Positions 26,869 through 36,238 of a stretch of 64,000 bases of DNA are shown piece by piece. A program made the translations under genes and the position numbers. How positions within the stretch are numbered: position 1 is the stretch's first letter; each line of letters opens with the position of its first letter. This DNA comes from Tissierella simiarum. Its GTDB lineage: Bacteria > Bacillota > Clostridia > Tissierellales > Tissierellaceae. Below the pieces are notes generated by a model. It was given only the letters and a program-made list of their open reading frames with translations. It was not told the DNA's origin and did no database searches. The stretch spans positions 124,001-188,000 of the forward strand of contig NZ_JAHLPM010000004.1 of assembly GCF_018917865.1 (NCBI RefSeq), written 5' to 3'.

Positions 26869-27333
26869 TTAAAATTTAACTGCCAATCTTATTATAGATA
26901 TGGATTCCTTAGGAATATTGACCTCTCCCATTTCTTCTTCCATAATAATAACTTCTTTTTCATTGAAATTTTCTAATACACCTACAAAAATTTTTTTACC
27001 ATTCCAGTTATTATATAACTTGACTTCTATATCTTTACCAATATTTCTCTTTAAATCTTTATCAGTTTTTAGAGGCCTATCTAATCCAGGAGATGAAACT
27101 TCCAGATAATAGCTTACACTGATAGGGTCAACCTCATCTAGTTTATCACTAAGTAACTCACTCATTTTTTGGCAATCATCTAAATTTATTCCCCCTGGTT
27201 TATCTATATATACTCTCAAAAAATAGCTTGAGCCCTCTTTAACAAACTCAACATCTACTAAATCATAGCCAATTTCTTTAGTAATTGGTTCACAGAGATT
27301 GTTAATAACCTTGAGTATTTCTTTTTTGTTCAT
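26869..27333 (-). CDS. rimP: Ribosome maturation factor RimP
   Basis: A RimP of about 154 aa. VDVEFVKEGSSYFLRVYIDKPGGI and DPISVSYYLEVSSPGLDRPL are characteristic. It acts in 30S subunit maturation. ATG 27333 (MNKKEIL) has GGGGGTGA 5-6 nt upstream. The longer frame starts inside that Shine-Dalgarno. First gene of the nusA-infB transcription unit. Confidence 0.95.
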   Translation of the reverse strand: MNKKEILKVINNLCEPITKEIGYDLVDVEFVKEGSSYFLRVYIDKPGGINLDDCQKMSELLSDKLDEVDPISVSYYLEVSSPGLDRPLKTDKDLKRNIGKDIEVKLYNNWNGKKIFVGVLENFNEKEVIIMEEEMGEVNIPKESISIIRLAVKF

Positions 27334-27419
27334 TGATATCACCCCCATAGCTTATATGTATTTTTTTATAATTGAAGAATAATTATACTAATTAATAATT
27401 CTTTCTACTTAAATAAATG

Positions 27420-27441
27420 AAGAGTGGGGAAACCCACTCTT
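27420..27441 (-). other. Leader hairpin of the rimP-nusA-infB operon
   Basis: A perfect 9-bp stem (AAGAGTGGG/CCCACTCTT) with a 4-nt loop lies about 20-45 nt downstream of the predicted transcription start. It may be an attenuator or a 5' stability element. Only a broken T-stretch follows on the minus strand, so simple termination is unlikely. It may also slow polC readthrough. Confidence 0.5.
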
Positions 27442-27472
27442 TGCCAAGAAAATCCTTATTATTGTCATAATA

Positions 27473-27500
27473 ATTATATCATAAATTTACAAAAAATCAA
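27473..27500 (-). promoter_or_regulatory. Promoter of the rimP-nusA-ylxR-infB operon
   Basis: On the minus strand TTGATT (27495-27500), a 16-nt spacer and TATAAT (27473-27478) form a near-consensus SigA promoter. The -35 hexamer overlaps the polC stop codon. A leader of roughly 130 nt containing a strong hairpin then precedes rimP. Confidence 0.72.
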
Positions 27501-30500
27501 ATAGTAAAAAGGCTTATTTGATTACTCTCAGGTAATCCATCTAAACATCCATGCTGTCTTAAAGCTTCTAAAACTGGTTTACTAACTTTCCCTCTGTTTA
27601 CTAAATCCTCAACTGAAATAAACTTAGATATATTTCTTTCTTCAACTATTTTCCTTGCCACAGTTTCTCCAACACCTTCCAGCCCCTTTAATGGTGGTAG
27701 TATTCCTTCTTCACCAATTAAAAATTTATCACTATCAGATTTATATAAATCTACCTTCTCAAAATTATAGCCTCTAGCATACATTTCAAAAACCACTTCT
27801 AAAACTGTCAATAAATTTTTCTCCTTAGCCGTCATATTGTTAGATAAACTTTCTAGCTCTTTAATTTTATTTTTTACAACTTCTTTTCCTTGTAAAACTA
27901 AATTAGCATCAAAATCTGCAGCTTTTGTTGTAAAATAAGTGGCGTAAAAAGCTTCAGGATAGTGGACCTTAAAATATGCTATTCTAAAGGACATCATAAC
28001 GTATGCTGCAGCATGAGCTTTAGGAAACATATACTTAATTTTGTTACAAGAATCAATATACCATTCTGGTATATTAAAACTCCTCATATATTCCTCATCT
28101 TCTGGCGATAGTCCTTTTCCTTTTCGTACCTTTTCCATGATTTTAAAAGATCTCTTTTTATCAAGACCGGCATATATTAAATAAAGCATTATATCATCTC
28201 TTGTAGATATTACTTTACTTAAAGGTGCTACATTATTCCTAACTAAGTTCTGTGCATTATTAAGCCATACATCGGTACCATGAGAAAGTCCACTAATTCT
28301 TACTAGTTCTGAAAAAGTTGTAGGTTTAGTATCTACTAGCATTTGTCTAACAAATTTTGTTCCAAACTCCGGTATCCCCAAAGTCCCAACTTCACAATTA
28401 ATATCTTCTTTAGTAATACCCAAAGGTTCAGTACTTGTAAATATTTTCATTGTTTCTTCTTCATCCAAAGGAATACTTCTTGGATCAATACCTGTAATAT
28501 CTTCTAACATTCTTATAATACTAGGAACATCATGGCCTAATATATCTAACTTTAGTATTCTACCACTTATTGAATGATAATCAAAGTGGGTAGTAATAAC
28601 TCCAGAAGTCTTATCATCAGCTGGATATTGTATTGGAGTAAAATCCAATATATCTTTGTGTTTAGGAACTATCATAACTCCACCAGGATGCTGTCCAGAA
28701 GTTCTTTTAATTCCAGTACATCCCTGTACTAACCTGTTAATTTCTGCAGGATGAACAGTAATATCTCTTTCTTCAAAATATTTTTTTACAAACCCATACG
28801 CAGTTTTTTCAGCAATAGTACCTATAGTTCCTGCTCTAAATACATAACCTTCTCCAAATAACTCCTCAGTATATTTATGAGCCGTTGGTTGATATTCTCC
28901 TGCAAAATTTAAATCTATATCTGGTTCCTTATCCCCCTCAAAACCCAAGAATACTTCAAAAGGTATGTCCTGCCCATCTTTATTAAACTTATCTCCACAT
29001 TTAGGACATAATTTATCAGGTAAATCTGTCCCTGATCCAATAGAACCATCCTCAATAAATTCACTATATTTACAACTTGGACAGACGTAATGAGGCATCA
29101 AAGGATTTACTTCAGTTATTCCACTCATAGTTGCAACAAAAGAAGATCCTACAGATCCCCTTGAACCAACTAAATATCCATCTTCTAACGACTTCCACAC
29201 TAGTTTTTGAGCAATAATATACATAACAGCATACCCATTACTAATAATGGAGGTTAATTCTCTATCCAACCTTTTTTGTACTATATCCGGCAATGGATCC
29301 CCATATATCTCTACAGCTTTACTATAAGTTATTTTCTTTAACTCTTCATCAGCTCCCTCTATAATTGGGGGAAAAGTTCCTTCAGGAATAGGTTTTATAT
29401 CTTCAATCATATCACTTATTATATTAGTATTTGTTATTACTACCTCTTTTGCTTTTTCTTCACCTAGATATTTAAATTCTTCCAACATTTCTTCCGTACT
29501 CTTAAAATACAAAGGCGGCTGTAAATCTGCATCTGAGAAACCTTGTCCCGACATTAATATTCTTCGATAAATTTCATCCTCTGGATCTAGAAAATGTACA
29601 TCTCCAGTAGCAACTACTAACTTATTATACTTTTGACCTAAGTTATATATTTTCTTATTTATTTCTCTAAGTTCATTTTCATCTTTTACTAGTCCATTCC
29701 TAACTAAGTGCATATTATTACCAATTGGCTGAATTTCTAAATAATCGTAAAATTTAACTATATCTCTTATTTCATTAGCACTTTTACTTTTTAATATAGC
29801 TTTATATAATTCGCCAGCTTCACAAGCAGTTCCAATAATTAATCCTTCTCTATTTGCTTCTAATAAAGATTTTGGTATCCTTGGTCTTCTATGAAAATAG
29901 TTTATATGTGATTCTGACACTAGTTTATATAAGTTTTTTAATCCGACTAAATTTTTAGCTAAAATAACAATATGAAAAGTTTCATCCTTTGTCATATCTT
30001 TTCTAGAATTTAAGCTATTAATTTGCTTAAAACTAGTTACTCCATTTTCTTTTAATAAATCCATTGTCTTTAAAAATATTTCAGCTGTAGCAGTAGCATC
30101 ATCAACAGCTCTATGATGATTTATTAAAGATACATTTAAATGTTTTGCTACTATATTTAGCTTATGACTCTTTAGCTCTGGAAATACTGCTCTAGATAAT
30201 TCTAATGTGTCTAAAATAGGATTATGGAGACTTAGATTACTCAATCTCATTTTTTCTCTCATGAAACCAATATCAAAAGTAGCATTATGAGCAACCAGCA
30301 CAGAATCTTCAATAAATTTATTAAAATCCGGTAATACCTCTTTAATTGTAGGTTTATCTCTTACCATCTCATTAGTAATACCAGTAATACTAGTTATCTT
30401 TTCTGGAATTAATCTTTCTGGGTTAATGAGCTGGCTAAATGTATCTATAATAACTCCATCCTTTACTTTTACAGCACCAATTTCTGTTATCATATCGTTT

Positions 30501-31768
30501 ATAGCTGATAATCCTGTAGTTTCTAAATCAAAAACTACAAAAGTATCATATTCTTTACTTGGATCATAATTTGTTATTATTCCCTTCTTGTCATTAATCA
30601 AATAGCCTTCTAGACCATATATGATTTTTATCCCCAATTTTTTACCTAATTCCATGCCCTCTGGGAAACTTTGAACAATTCCATGGTCCGTAATTGCAAT
30701 TGCTTTATGATCCCATTTTTTTGCTCTTTCTACTAATTTCTTCAGAGTAGAAATTCCATCCATAGAACTCATTTGGGTATGTAAATGAAGTTCTACTCTC
30801 TTTTCACGGGCATTATCTATTTTTTCTTCCTTTTCTAATTTATTTAAAGATTTTAACATAACAACTAAATGTTTAGAGTAATTATCAAACACAACATCCC
30901 CTTCTATTTTTACATAAGCTCCATTAACAACATTAGTTTCAAACTCTTCCGCTTGTTTATCTGTTAAGAAAACTTTTATTGTCATTGCATCAGTTAAATC
31001 TGATACATGAAATGTGATAAGTTTCTTATTTCCTTTAATTGGTCTAGATTCTAATTGAAAAACCTCACCAACAATAACAGTTAACCCTGTTTGAAGATCT
31101 ATATCCTTAATTTTCATCGGAAGTTCAACGATTCTTTTACCATATATATAATTATTTGACACTTGTAAATCAGATTTTGGAGACTTTTTATCATTAGTGG
31201 CAACATTGTTTAGGGTTTCTATAGATATTTGCTTTTCTTCGTTTAAAGTTTGCTCCATGAAATCCATTTCATCTATCTTATACTTAGAATCACAAAGATT
31301 CACACTTACATTTAGACCTAGCTCATAAAAAAGTCTATTTCTAATTTCATCAACTATATTATATTTCTCTAAAGAAAACAACGCTATTTGATTAGGTGGG
31401 AAAATATTAAGAGAATCGCCAGCAACCTCCCACTCCAGTTCTTTAATCCAAGAACTGCTAGATTGAATTTCTTTTTCAATAATATAGTATAAATTTTCCT
31501 TATATGAATCAATTAATTCCTTATTCGTTCCTGATATAGAATAGCTAATCATAATTTTCACATTAAATTCCTTGAAAATCTCATTGAACATTTTACTTAT
31601 AAGTTCTAAATCTAAGTACTCTACAATTCTATTAGATGTTAAATAAACATTTAAATCCATTTTTTCTTTTACTACTTCAACCTTAGATATAACTAAATCC
31701 AATTTTTTAAGATGAGTATATTCTTTATCAATATTTAGTTCAGCTAATTTAATTCCATTATTTATCAT
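27497..31768 (-). CDS. polC: DNA polymerase III subunit alpha, Gram-positive type (PolC)
   Basis: The 1423-aa replicative polymerase with built-in proofreading. An OB domain (about 220-310) comes first, then the PHP domain starting VELHLHTQMSS (about 326), interrupted by a DnaQ-type 3'-5' exonuclease that begins VVFDLETTGLS (about 414). The polymerase palm and fingers follow, including a zinc site of two CxxC pairs (CPSC and CPKC) and DIDLNFAGEYQ. The C-terminus has helix-hairpin-helix-like LKGLEGVGETVA. Normal length for Firmicutes. It follows an MgtC-like gene. Confidence 0.98.
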   Translation of the reverse strand: MINNGIKLAELNIDKEYTHLKKLDLVISKVEVVKEKMDLNVYLTSNRIVEYLDLELISKMFNEIFKEFNVKIMISYSISGTNKELIDSYKENLYYIIEKEIQSSSSWIKELEWEVAGDSLNIFPPNQIALFSLEKYNIVDEIRNRLFYELGLNVSVNLCDSKYKIDEMDFMEQTLNEEKQISIETLNNVATNDKKSPKSDLQVSNNYIYGKRIVELPMKIKDIDLQTGLTVIVGEVFQLESRPIKGNKKLITFHVSDLTDAMTIKVFLTDKQAEEFETNVVNGAYVKIEGDVVFDNYSKHLVVMLKSLNKLEKEEKIDNAREKRVELHLHTQMSSMDGISTLKKLVERAKKWDHKAIAITDHGIVQSFPEGMELGKKLGIKIIYGLEGYLINDKKGIITNYDPSKEYDTFVVFDLETTGLSAINDMITEIGAVKVKDGVIIDTFSQLINPERLIPEKITSITGITNEMVRDKPTIKEVLPDFNKFIEDSVLVAHNATFDIGFMREKMRLSNLSLHNPILDTLELSRAVFPELKSHKLNIVAKHLNVSLINHHRAVDDATATAEIFLKTMDLLKENGVTSFKQINSLNSRKDMTKDETFHIVILAKNLVGLKNLYKLVSESHINYFHRRPRIPKSLLEANREGLIIGTACEAGELYKAILKSKSANEIRDIVKFYDYLEIQPIGNNMHLVRNGLVKDENELREINKKIYNLGQKYNKLVVATGDVHFLDPEDEIYRRILMSGQGFSDADLQPPLYFKSTEEMLEEFKYLGEEKAKEVVITNTNIISDMIEDIKPIPEGTFPPIIEGADEELKKITYSKAVEIYGDPLPDIVQKRLDRELTSIISNGYAVMYIIAQKLVWKSLEDGYLVGSRGSVGSSFVATMSGITEVNPLMPHYVCPSCKYSEFIEDGSIGSGTDLPDKLCPKCGDKFNKDGQDIPFEVFLGFEGDKEPDIDLNFAGEYQPTAHKYTEELFGEGYVFRAGTIGTIAEKTAYGFVKKYFEERDITVHPAEINRLVQGCTGIKRTSGQHPGGVMIVPKHKDILDFTPIQYPADDKTSGVITTHFDYHSISGRILKLDILGHDVPSIIRMLEDITGIDPRSIPLDEEETMKIFTSTEPLGITKEDINCEVGTLGIPEFGTKFVRQMLVDTKPTTFSELVRISGLSHGTDVWLNNAQNLVRNNVAPLSKVISTRDDIMLYLIYAGLDKKRSFKIMEKVRKGKGLSPEDEEYMRSFNIPEWYIDSCNKIKYMFPKAHAAAYVMMSFRIAYFKVHYPEAFYATYFTTKAADFDANLVLQGKEVVKNKIKELESLSNNMTAKEKNLLTVLEVVFEMYARGYNFEKVDLYKSDSDKFLIGEEGILPPLKGLEGVGETVARKIVEERNISKFISVEDLVNRGKVSKPVLEALRQHGCLDGLPESNQISLFTI

Positions 31769-31784
31769 TAAAAGTTATACCCCC

Positions 31785-32450
31785 TTATCCTTGTTGAGAT
31801 ATTTCTAGTACATTATCTATTTTAGATAATGTACTTAATAGTTCATATTTGATAATAGGATTTATAATACTCAATTCAAGATTGATTTTTATCAGTCCTT
31901 CTTCTTTATGCTCTAAGTCAATATTTATTATATTAACCCCATAGTCACCAATAACCTGCCCTATCTTTCCTACTTGCCCAGGTTGATCTAAAGAAATTAT
32001 TGTTATAAAAACAATCTGTCCTTTTATCTTTATTTTTTTACTTACTCTATAAAAGGATATTAAAGTAATAATAACTAACAAAGTTGTTATTACAGCTCCT
32101 AGATAAAAACCTGCACCAACAGCCAGCCCTATACAAGCAACAACCCATAGACTAGCAGCAGTAGTTAAACCCGTAACTATTCCTCCATCTCTATGTAAAA
32201 TAGTTCCAGCCCCTAAAAAACCAATGCCGCTTATTACTTGAGCCGTCAACCGATCAGAATAATAAGTGGAACCTTCTGCAAACATTTCATGTAAGTATAT
32301 GGATAGAAGCATAACCAAAGTTGATCCTAATGAAACAAGAATGTGCGTTCTAAGTCCTGCAGGCTTTTTAGTACTTTCTCTATCCATGCCTATAAGACTT
32401 GATAATATAAGAGACAATAAAAGTCTGAATATCACCTTTTTATAATTCAA
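31785..32450 (-). CDS. MgtC/SapB-family membrane protein
   Basis: A 221-aa protein with about four to five membrane helices in the first 135 residues (LLLSLILSSLIGMDRE, HILVSLGSTLVMLLSIYLH, GFLGAGTILH, then a helix near VACIGLAVGAG). A C-terminal ACT-like regulatory domain (about 145-221) is present, as in MgtC-type proteins. Family members are linked to Mg2+ limitation and membrane physiology, but the activity is not known. A TTG start at 32450 is assumed. There is no clear Shine-Dalgarno, so the start is uncertain. It is 17 nt before polC, and a weak promoter lies upstream. Confidence 0.85.
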   Translation of the reverse strand: MNYKKVIFRLLLSLILSSLIGMDRESTKKPAGLRTHILVSLGSTLVMLLSIYLHEMFAEGSTYYSDRLTAQVISGIGFLGAGTILHRDGGIVTGLTTAASLWVVACIGLAVGAGFYLGAVITTLLVIITLISFYRVSKKIKIKGQIVFITIISLDQPGQVGKIGQVIGDYGVNIINIDLEHKEEGLIKINLELSIINPIIKYELLSTLSKIDNVLEISQQG

Positions 32451-32512
32451 TTATACAACTCCAATCTATTTCATATTTTTTGTAATATATAAGAGAGTAT
32501 AAATTTATCTAG

Positions 32513-32540
32513 GATATAATTTGACTAAAGTTTATTTCAA
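32513..32540 (-). promoter_or_regulatory. Possible promoter of the mgtC-polC pair
   Basis: On the minus strand TTGAAA (32535-32540), a 16-nt spacer and TATATC (32513-32518) resemble a SigA promoter in the 114-nt gap after ispG. It fits the MgtC-like and polC genes, but the -10 element is imperfect. Confidence 0.4.
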
Positions 32541-32564
32541 AAAGATTTCATTGATTTAAAATAA

Positions 32565-33620
32565 TTATATAAAATCCTTTCTTATTTCATTTATCAATTC
32601 ATCTAATAAATCTTCTTCTTTTACCTTCTTAATTATCTCACCTTTCTTAAAAATCAAGCCTTCTCCTTTTCCTCCTGCGATTCCAATATCTGCTTCCCTG
32701 GCCTCACCAGGACCATTTACTGCACATCCCATAATAGCAACTTTTATAGGTTTAGTAATGCCTTCTAGTCTTTCTTCCGCTTGCTCCACTAATTTAATAA
32801 GATCTATATTTGTTCTTCCACAGGTTGGACAAGAAATAATCTCGATTCCTTCTTTAAGTAATCCAAAAGATTTTAATATTTCTTTAGCAACTTTTATTTC
32901 CTCTATAGGATCTCCTGTTAAAGATATTCGTAATGTATCACCAATACCCATAGATAATAAAGCACCAATACCAGCAGAAGATTTGATAGTGCCTTTCCAA
33001 ATCGGCCCAGCTTCAGTAATACCTAAATGAAGAGGATAATTCACCATATTAGATATTTTTTCATAGGATTTAATAGTTAAAGGAACACTACTAGCTTTTA
33101 GAGATATTTTTATATCATAAAAGTCCATATCTTCTAAAAGTCTTACTTGCTCTAAAGCACTATATACCATAGAATCTTCATTTACTCCATTATATTTTTC
33201 CAAATATTCCTTTTTAATAGACCCAGAATTTACGCCTATTCTAATAGGGACTTGATGTTCCTTACAAGAATTCACAACTTCCCTTACCCTATTTAGAGAG
33301 CCTATATTACCTGGGTTAATTCTCAATCCATCTACACCATATTTTATGGATTCAAGAGCCAACCTATAATCGAATTGAATATCAGCTATAATCGGAATAC
33401 TAATTTGATTTTTTATTTCCTTAATAGCCTTAGCATCATCAAAATCTGTAATAGCTACTCTAATTATATTGCAACCCTCATCTTCTAAAGTTTTTATTTG
33501 GTTTACAGTAGATTCTATGTCCTTTGTAAATGTATTCGTCATAGATTGAATAGTAATTGGGTTATCCCCCCCAATAAGAACATTCCCTAATTTAATTACT
33601 CTAGTTTTTCTTCTTTCCAT
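32565..33620 (-). CDS. ispG: 4-hydroxy-3-methylbut-2-enyl diphosphate synthase (IspG/GcpE)
   Basis: A 351-aa IspG, the penultimate enzyme of the MEP isoprenoid pathway, which uses a 4Fe-4S cluster to convert MEcPP to HMBPP. The N-terminal TIM barrel contains TRVIKLGNVLIGGDNPI and QSMTNTFTKD. The C-terminal cluster motif is CPTCGRTNID, with the third Cys in MGCAVNGPGEA. It lies 4 nt after rseP in the uppS-cdsA-rseP-ispG array. Its product feeds undecaprenyl synthesis through UppS. The expected dxr is missing from the array. Confidence 0.97.
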   Translation of the reverse strand: MERRKTRVIKLGNVLIGGDNPITIQSMTNTFTKDIESTVNQIKTLEDEGCNIIRVAITDFDDAKAIKEIKNQISIPIIADIQFDYRLALESIKYGVDGLRINPGNIGSLNRVREVVNSCKEHQVPIRIGVNSGSIKKEYLEKYNGVNEDSMVYSALEQVRLLEDMDFYDIKISLKASSVPLTIKSYEKISNMVNYPLHLGITEAGPIWKGTIKSSAGIGALLSMGIGDTLRISLTGDPIEEIKVAKEILKSFGLLKEGIEIISCPTCGRTNIDLIKLVEQAEERLEGITKPIKVAIMGCAVNGPGEAREADIGIAGGKGEGLIFKKGEIIKKVKEEDLLDELINEIRKDFI

Positions 33621-33624
33621 AATA

Positions 33625-34635
33625 TCATCCTCTAAATAATTGAAATTTTATAATATCTCTATAAGTTACTACTATCATCAATAATATAAGAAGTACAAAA
33701 CCTACGAAATGGAAAAATCCTTCCTTTTCGGGATCTATTGGCTTTCCTCTAATAATTTCAATTAAAAGAAACATTATTCTACTACCATCTAAAGCTGGTA
33801 TAGGAAGTAAATTAAAAAATCCTAAGTTAACACTTATAAAGCCCATTATATACAATAAATTTAAAAATCCATATTTTGCCGCCTGCCCTACTTCATGGAT
33901 TACTCCTACTGGACCTGATAAATCTTTTGTGCTGACTTGACCTTTAAAAATCATACCAACAAATTGAAACATCAATTTTAAGAACATTCCAGTCTTTTCA
34001 AAACCACCTCTTATAGCATAACCAATGGATTGAACAGATTTCGGCACAATGCCTATAATTGTTTTGTTTTCTTCTACAACAGGCTTAACTTTAAAATTTA
34101 TTTTTTCGTGATCTCTTAAAACCGTGATCTTCATTTCTTCATTCGGATCAGATGCATTAATAGATTTAACTATTTTATTCCAACTACTAGTATTCTCATC
34201 ATTTATGCTTATAATAGCATCTCCAGACTTTATTCCTGCTTGTTGTGCTGGAGATTCAATTATAGTTTCTTGAATTACATTTGTAGGCATACCTGCACCA
34301 TAGGAAACTATAGTAAGCACCAATATAGCTAAAACAAAATTCATTATAGCTCCAGCGGCAACTACAGCTATTCTAGATGTTGCTGGCACTTTATTGAAGC
34401 TTCTAGGATCATTAGATGCTTCGTCTTCCCCCTCCATTCTAACATACCCTCCAATAGGAAGTAATCTTAGGGTATAGTCAGTTTCACCCTTTTTCTTTTG
34501 GTATAGTTTAGGACCCATTCCTATGGAAAACTCATTAACTCGTATTCCTACCATTTTCGCTACGGCAAAATGCCCAAATTCATGGAATAAAATAACCATT
34601 AGGAATACAAATATTGCAGCTATTAATGTTAACAA
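33625..34635 (-). CDS. rseP: Site-2 intramembrane zinc metalloprotease (RseP/RasP)
   Basis: A protein of about 336 aa with an HEFGH zinc motif in the first membrane helix and a second motif LLPIPALDGSR near the C-terminus. A single PDZ domain (about 118-195, with IESPAQQAGIKSGDAI) lies between. It cuts membrane-embedded anti-sigma factors, signal peptides and the like. The start is probably TTG 34635 with TAGGTGG about 8 nt upstream. The alternative GTG codons at 34647 and 34644 overlap that site. Confidence 0.95.
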   Translation of the reverse strand: MLTLIAAIFVFLMVILFHEFGHFAVAKMVGIRVNEFSIGMGPKLYQKKKGETDYTLRLLPIGGYVRMEGEDEASNDPRSFNKVPATSRIAVVAAGAIMNFVLAILVLTIVSYGAGMPTNVIQETIIESPAQQAGIKSGDAIISINDENTSSWNKIVKSINASDPNEEMKITVLRDHEKINFKVKPVVEENKTIIGIVPKSVQSIGYAIRGGFEKTGMFLKLMFQFVGMIFKGQVSTKDLSGPVGVIHEVGQAAKYGFLNLLYIMGFISVNLGFFNLLPIPALDGSRIMFLLIEIIRGKPIDPEKEGFFHFVGFVLLILLMIVVTYRDIIKFQLFRG

Positions 34636-34656
34636 TTTAAACACCACCTATTCAAT

Positions 34657-35436
34657 TTAAAGTAAAAAGCAGCTAACGTAATAGTATACAACTGGAGCAG
34701 TGAATAGTATACTATCAAAACGATCTAATACGCCACCATGTCCTGGCATAATAAAACCATAATCTTTTATTCCTGAAATTCTTTTTATCTTTGAAGCCGC
34801 TAAATCACCTAACTGAGCAATCACAGAACAAACAATAGATAATATAATTAATTTCCAAATAGGCTCTAGTCCAAAATACATAGAATAAAGGACTGTTAAT
34901 ATTATACTACCAATTATTCCTCCTAAAGATCCCTCTATGGTCTTGTTAGGACTTAATTTAGGGCATAGTTTTCTCTTTCCAAATAAATTACCTGATAAAT
35001 AAGCAAAGGTATCAGTACCAAAAGCAATAATAAAAATTAGCCAAATATACTTACTTTTATCTAAATAAACAATATGAAAAAATAAAAATGGAATATAAAT
35101 TAAACTTAATACTGTTACAGATATGCCTTCTATCGTAACTTCCTTTTTTGTTATCAGAAGAATCATCAATGAAACAATTATTGCCGTAAGAACAAAATCC
35201 ATAGATATAAATTTTAATCCTAATAAATTTAGATACAATCCAGTACATCCAATATATCCTACAATTTCAACTGGTATAATATTAATATTTTCAAAAGCTT
35301 TATAAAATTCCCTTAATCCAATTATTGATAATAAATATATGGCAAAAGATAAATATCCTCCCCCTTTAGCAACCACAATGATTAATAGAATAATTCCTAC
35401 TATTCCACTTAAAGTCCTCTTTCCAAAGTCTTTCAC
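34657..35436 (-). CDS. cdsA: Phosphatidate cytidylyltransferase
   Basis: A 259-aa integral membrane enzyme making CDP-diacylglycerol from phosphatidic acid and CTP, the precursor of the pathway continued by PgsA. About seven hydrophobic helices are visible. The C-terminal signature runs from AQLGDLAASKIKR through DYGFIMPGHGGVLDRFDS, with the essential Asp residues present. It is immediately adjacent to uppS (no gap) and 21 nt from rseP. In most relatives dxr lies in this gap. Confidence 0.96.
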   Translation of the reverse strand: MKDFGKRTLSGIVGIILLIIVVAKGGGYLSFAIYLLSIIGLREFYKAFENINIIPVEIVGYIGCTGLYLNLLGLKFISMDFVLTAIIVSLMILLITKKEVTIEGISVTVLSLIYIPFLFFHIVYLDKSKYIWLIFIIAFGTDTFAYLSGNLFGKRKLCPKLSPNKTIEGSLGGIIGSIILTVLYSMYFGLEPIWKLIILSIVCSVIAQLGDLAASKIKRISGIKDYGFIMPGHGGVLDRFDSILFTAPVVYYYVSCFLL

Positions 35437-36186
35437 CTATATTCCCCCAAATCTTCTGTTTCTTTTTTGATAGTCTAGTATAGCTTGATAAAATTGCTTT
35501 TCTTTAAAATCTGGCCAATTAATATCTGAAAACCAAAATTCAGCATATGCTATTTGATATAACATAAAGTTGCTAAGCCTTAATTCTCCACTTGGTCTAA
35601 TAAGGAGATCTGGATCCGGTTGTCCTTTTGTATATAGATAATTAGAAAAACTATTTGGATTTAATTCTTCTATATCCATTTTACCCAATTCTATATCTTT
35701 TAAAATATTTTTAATCCCATATATAATTTCATCTCTGCCACCATAATTTAATCCTATATTAAGTATCATTCTTGTATTATTTTTAGTCTTTTCAACAGCT
35801 CTAAGTACTTCTTCTCTGGGTTTTGTCGGAAGTTTGCTAATATCACCCATTATTTGAATCTTTATATTATTTTTATGAAGTTTATCCAATTCTCTCTTTA
35901 TATAAAATACAAGTATTTTCATAAGACCTTCAATTTCTTCCATAGGCCTCTTCCAATTTTCTGTGGAAAAAGCGTAAAGAGATAAATATTCTATACCTAA
36001 GTCTGCTGCCACCTCTACAATCTCTACTACTCTTTCCATTCCTTCTTGATGCCCTGCATTTCTGGGAAGAAATCTCTTTTTTGCCCATCTTCCATTACCA
36101 TCCATGATTATAGCTATATGTTTAGGAAGTTTTTTTATATCAATTTCATTTTTAAGCTCTTCTATACTTAATTCTTGATTTCCCAT
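35437..36186 (-). CDS. uppS: Undecaprenyl diphosphate synthase (isoprenyl transferase)
   Basis: A cis-prenyltransferase of about 249 aa. The catalytic motif HIAIIMDGNGRWAKKR is present, followed by GHQEGMERV, YLSLYAFSTENWKRP and the C-terminal DLLIRPSGELRLSNF. It makes the C55 carrier lipid for peptidoglycan. ATG 36186 is preferred, with GGGAGGAAA upstream. An 18-nt longer frame starts right after the frr terminator stem. It pairs functionally with uppP and ispG in this window. Confidence 0.96.
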   Translation of the reverse strand: MGNQELSIEELKNEIDIKKLPKHIAIIMDGNGRWAKKRFLPRNAGHQEGMERVVEIVEVAADLGIEYLSLYAFSTENWKRPMEEIEGLMKILVFYIKRELDKLHKNNIKIQIMGDISKLPTKPREEVLRAVEKTKNNTRMILNIGLNYGGRDEIIYGIKNILKDIELGKMDIEELNPNSFSNYLYTKGQPDPDLLIRPSGELRLSNFMLYQIAYAEFWFSDINWPDFKEKQFYQAILDYQKRNRRFGGI

Positions 36187-36205
36187 AATATTTCCTCCCA
36201 TCATT

Positions 36206-36234
36206 AAAAACCCCTTCCTACTTAAGAAGGGGTT
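36206..36234 (-). terminator. Terminator or attenuator between frr and uppS
   Basis: A 9-bp stem AACCCCTTC/GAAGGGGTT with an 8-nt loop is followed by TTTTT on the minus strand, just 5 nt after the frr stop codon. It should end part of the rpsB-tsf-pyrH-frr transcription, with readthrough to uppS. Confidence 0.8.
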
Positions 36235-36238
36235 CCAT

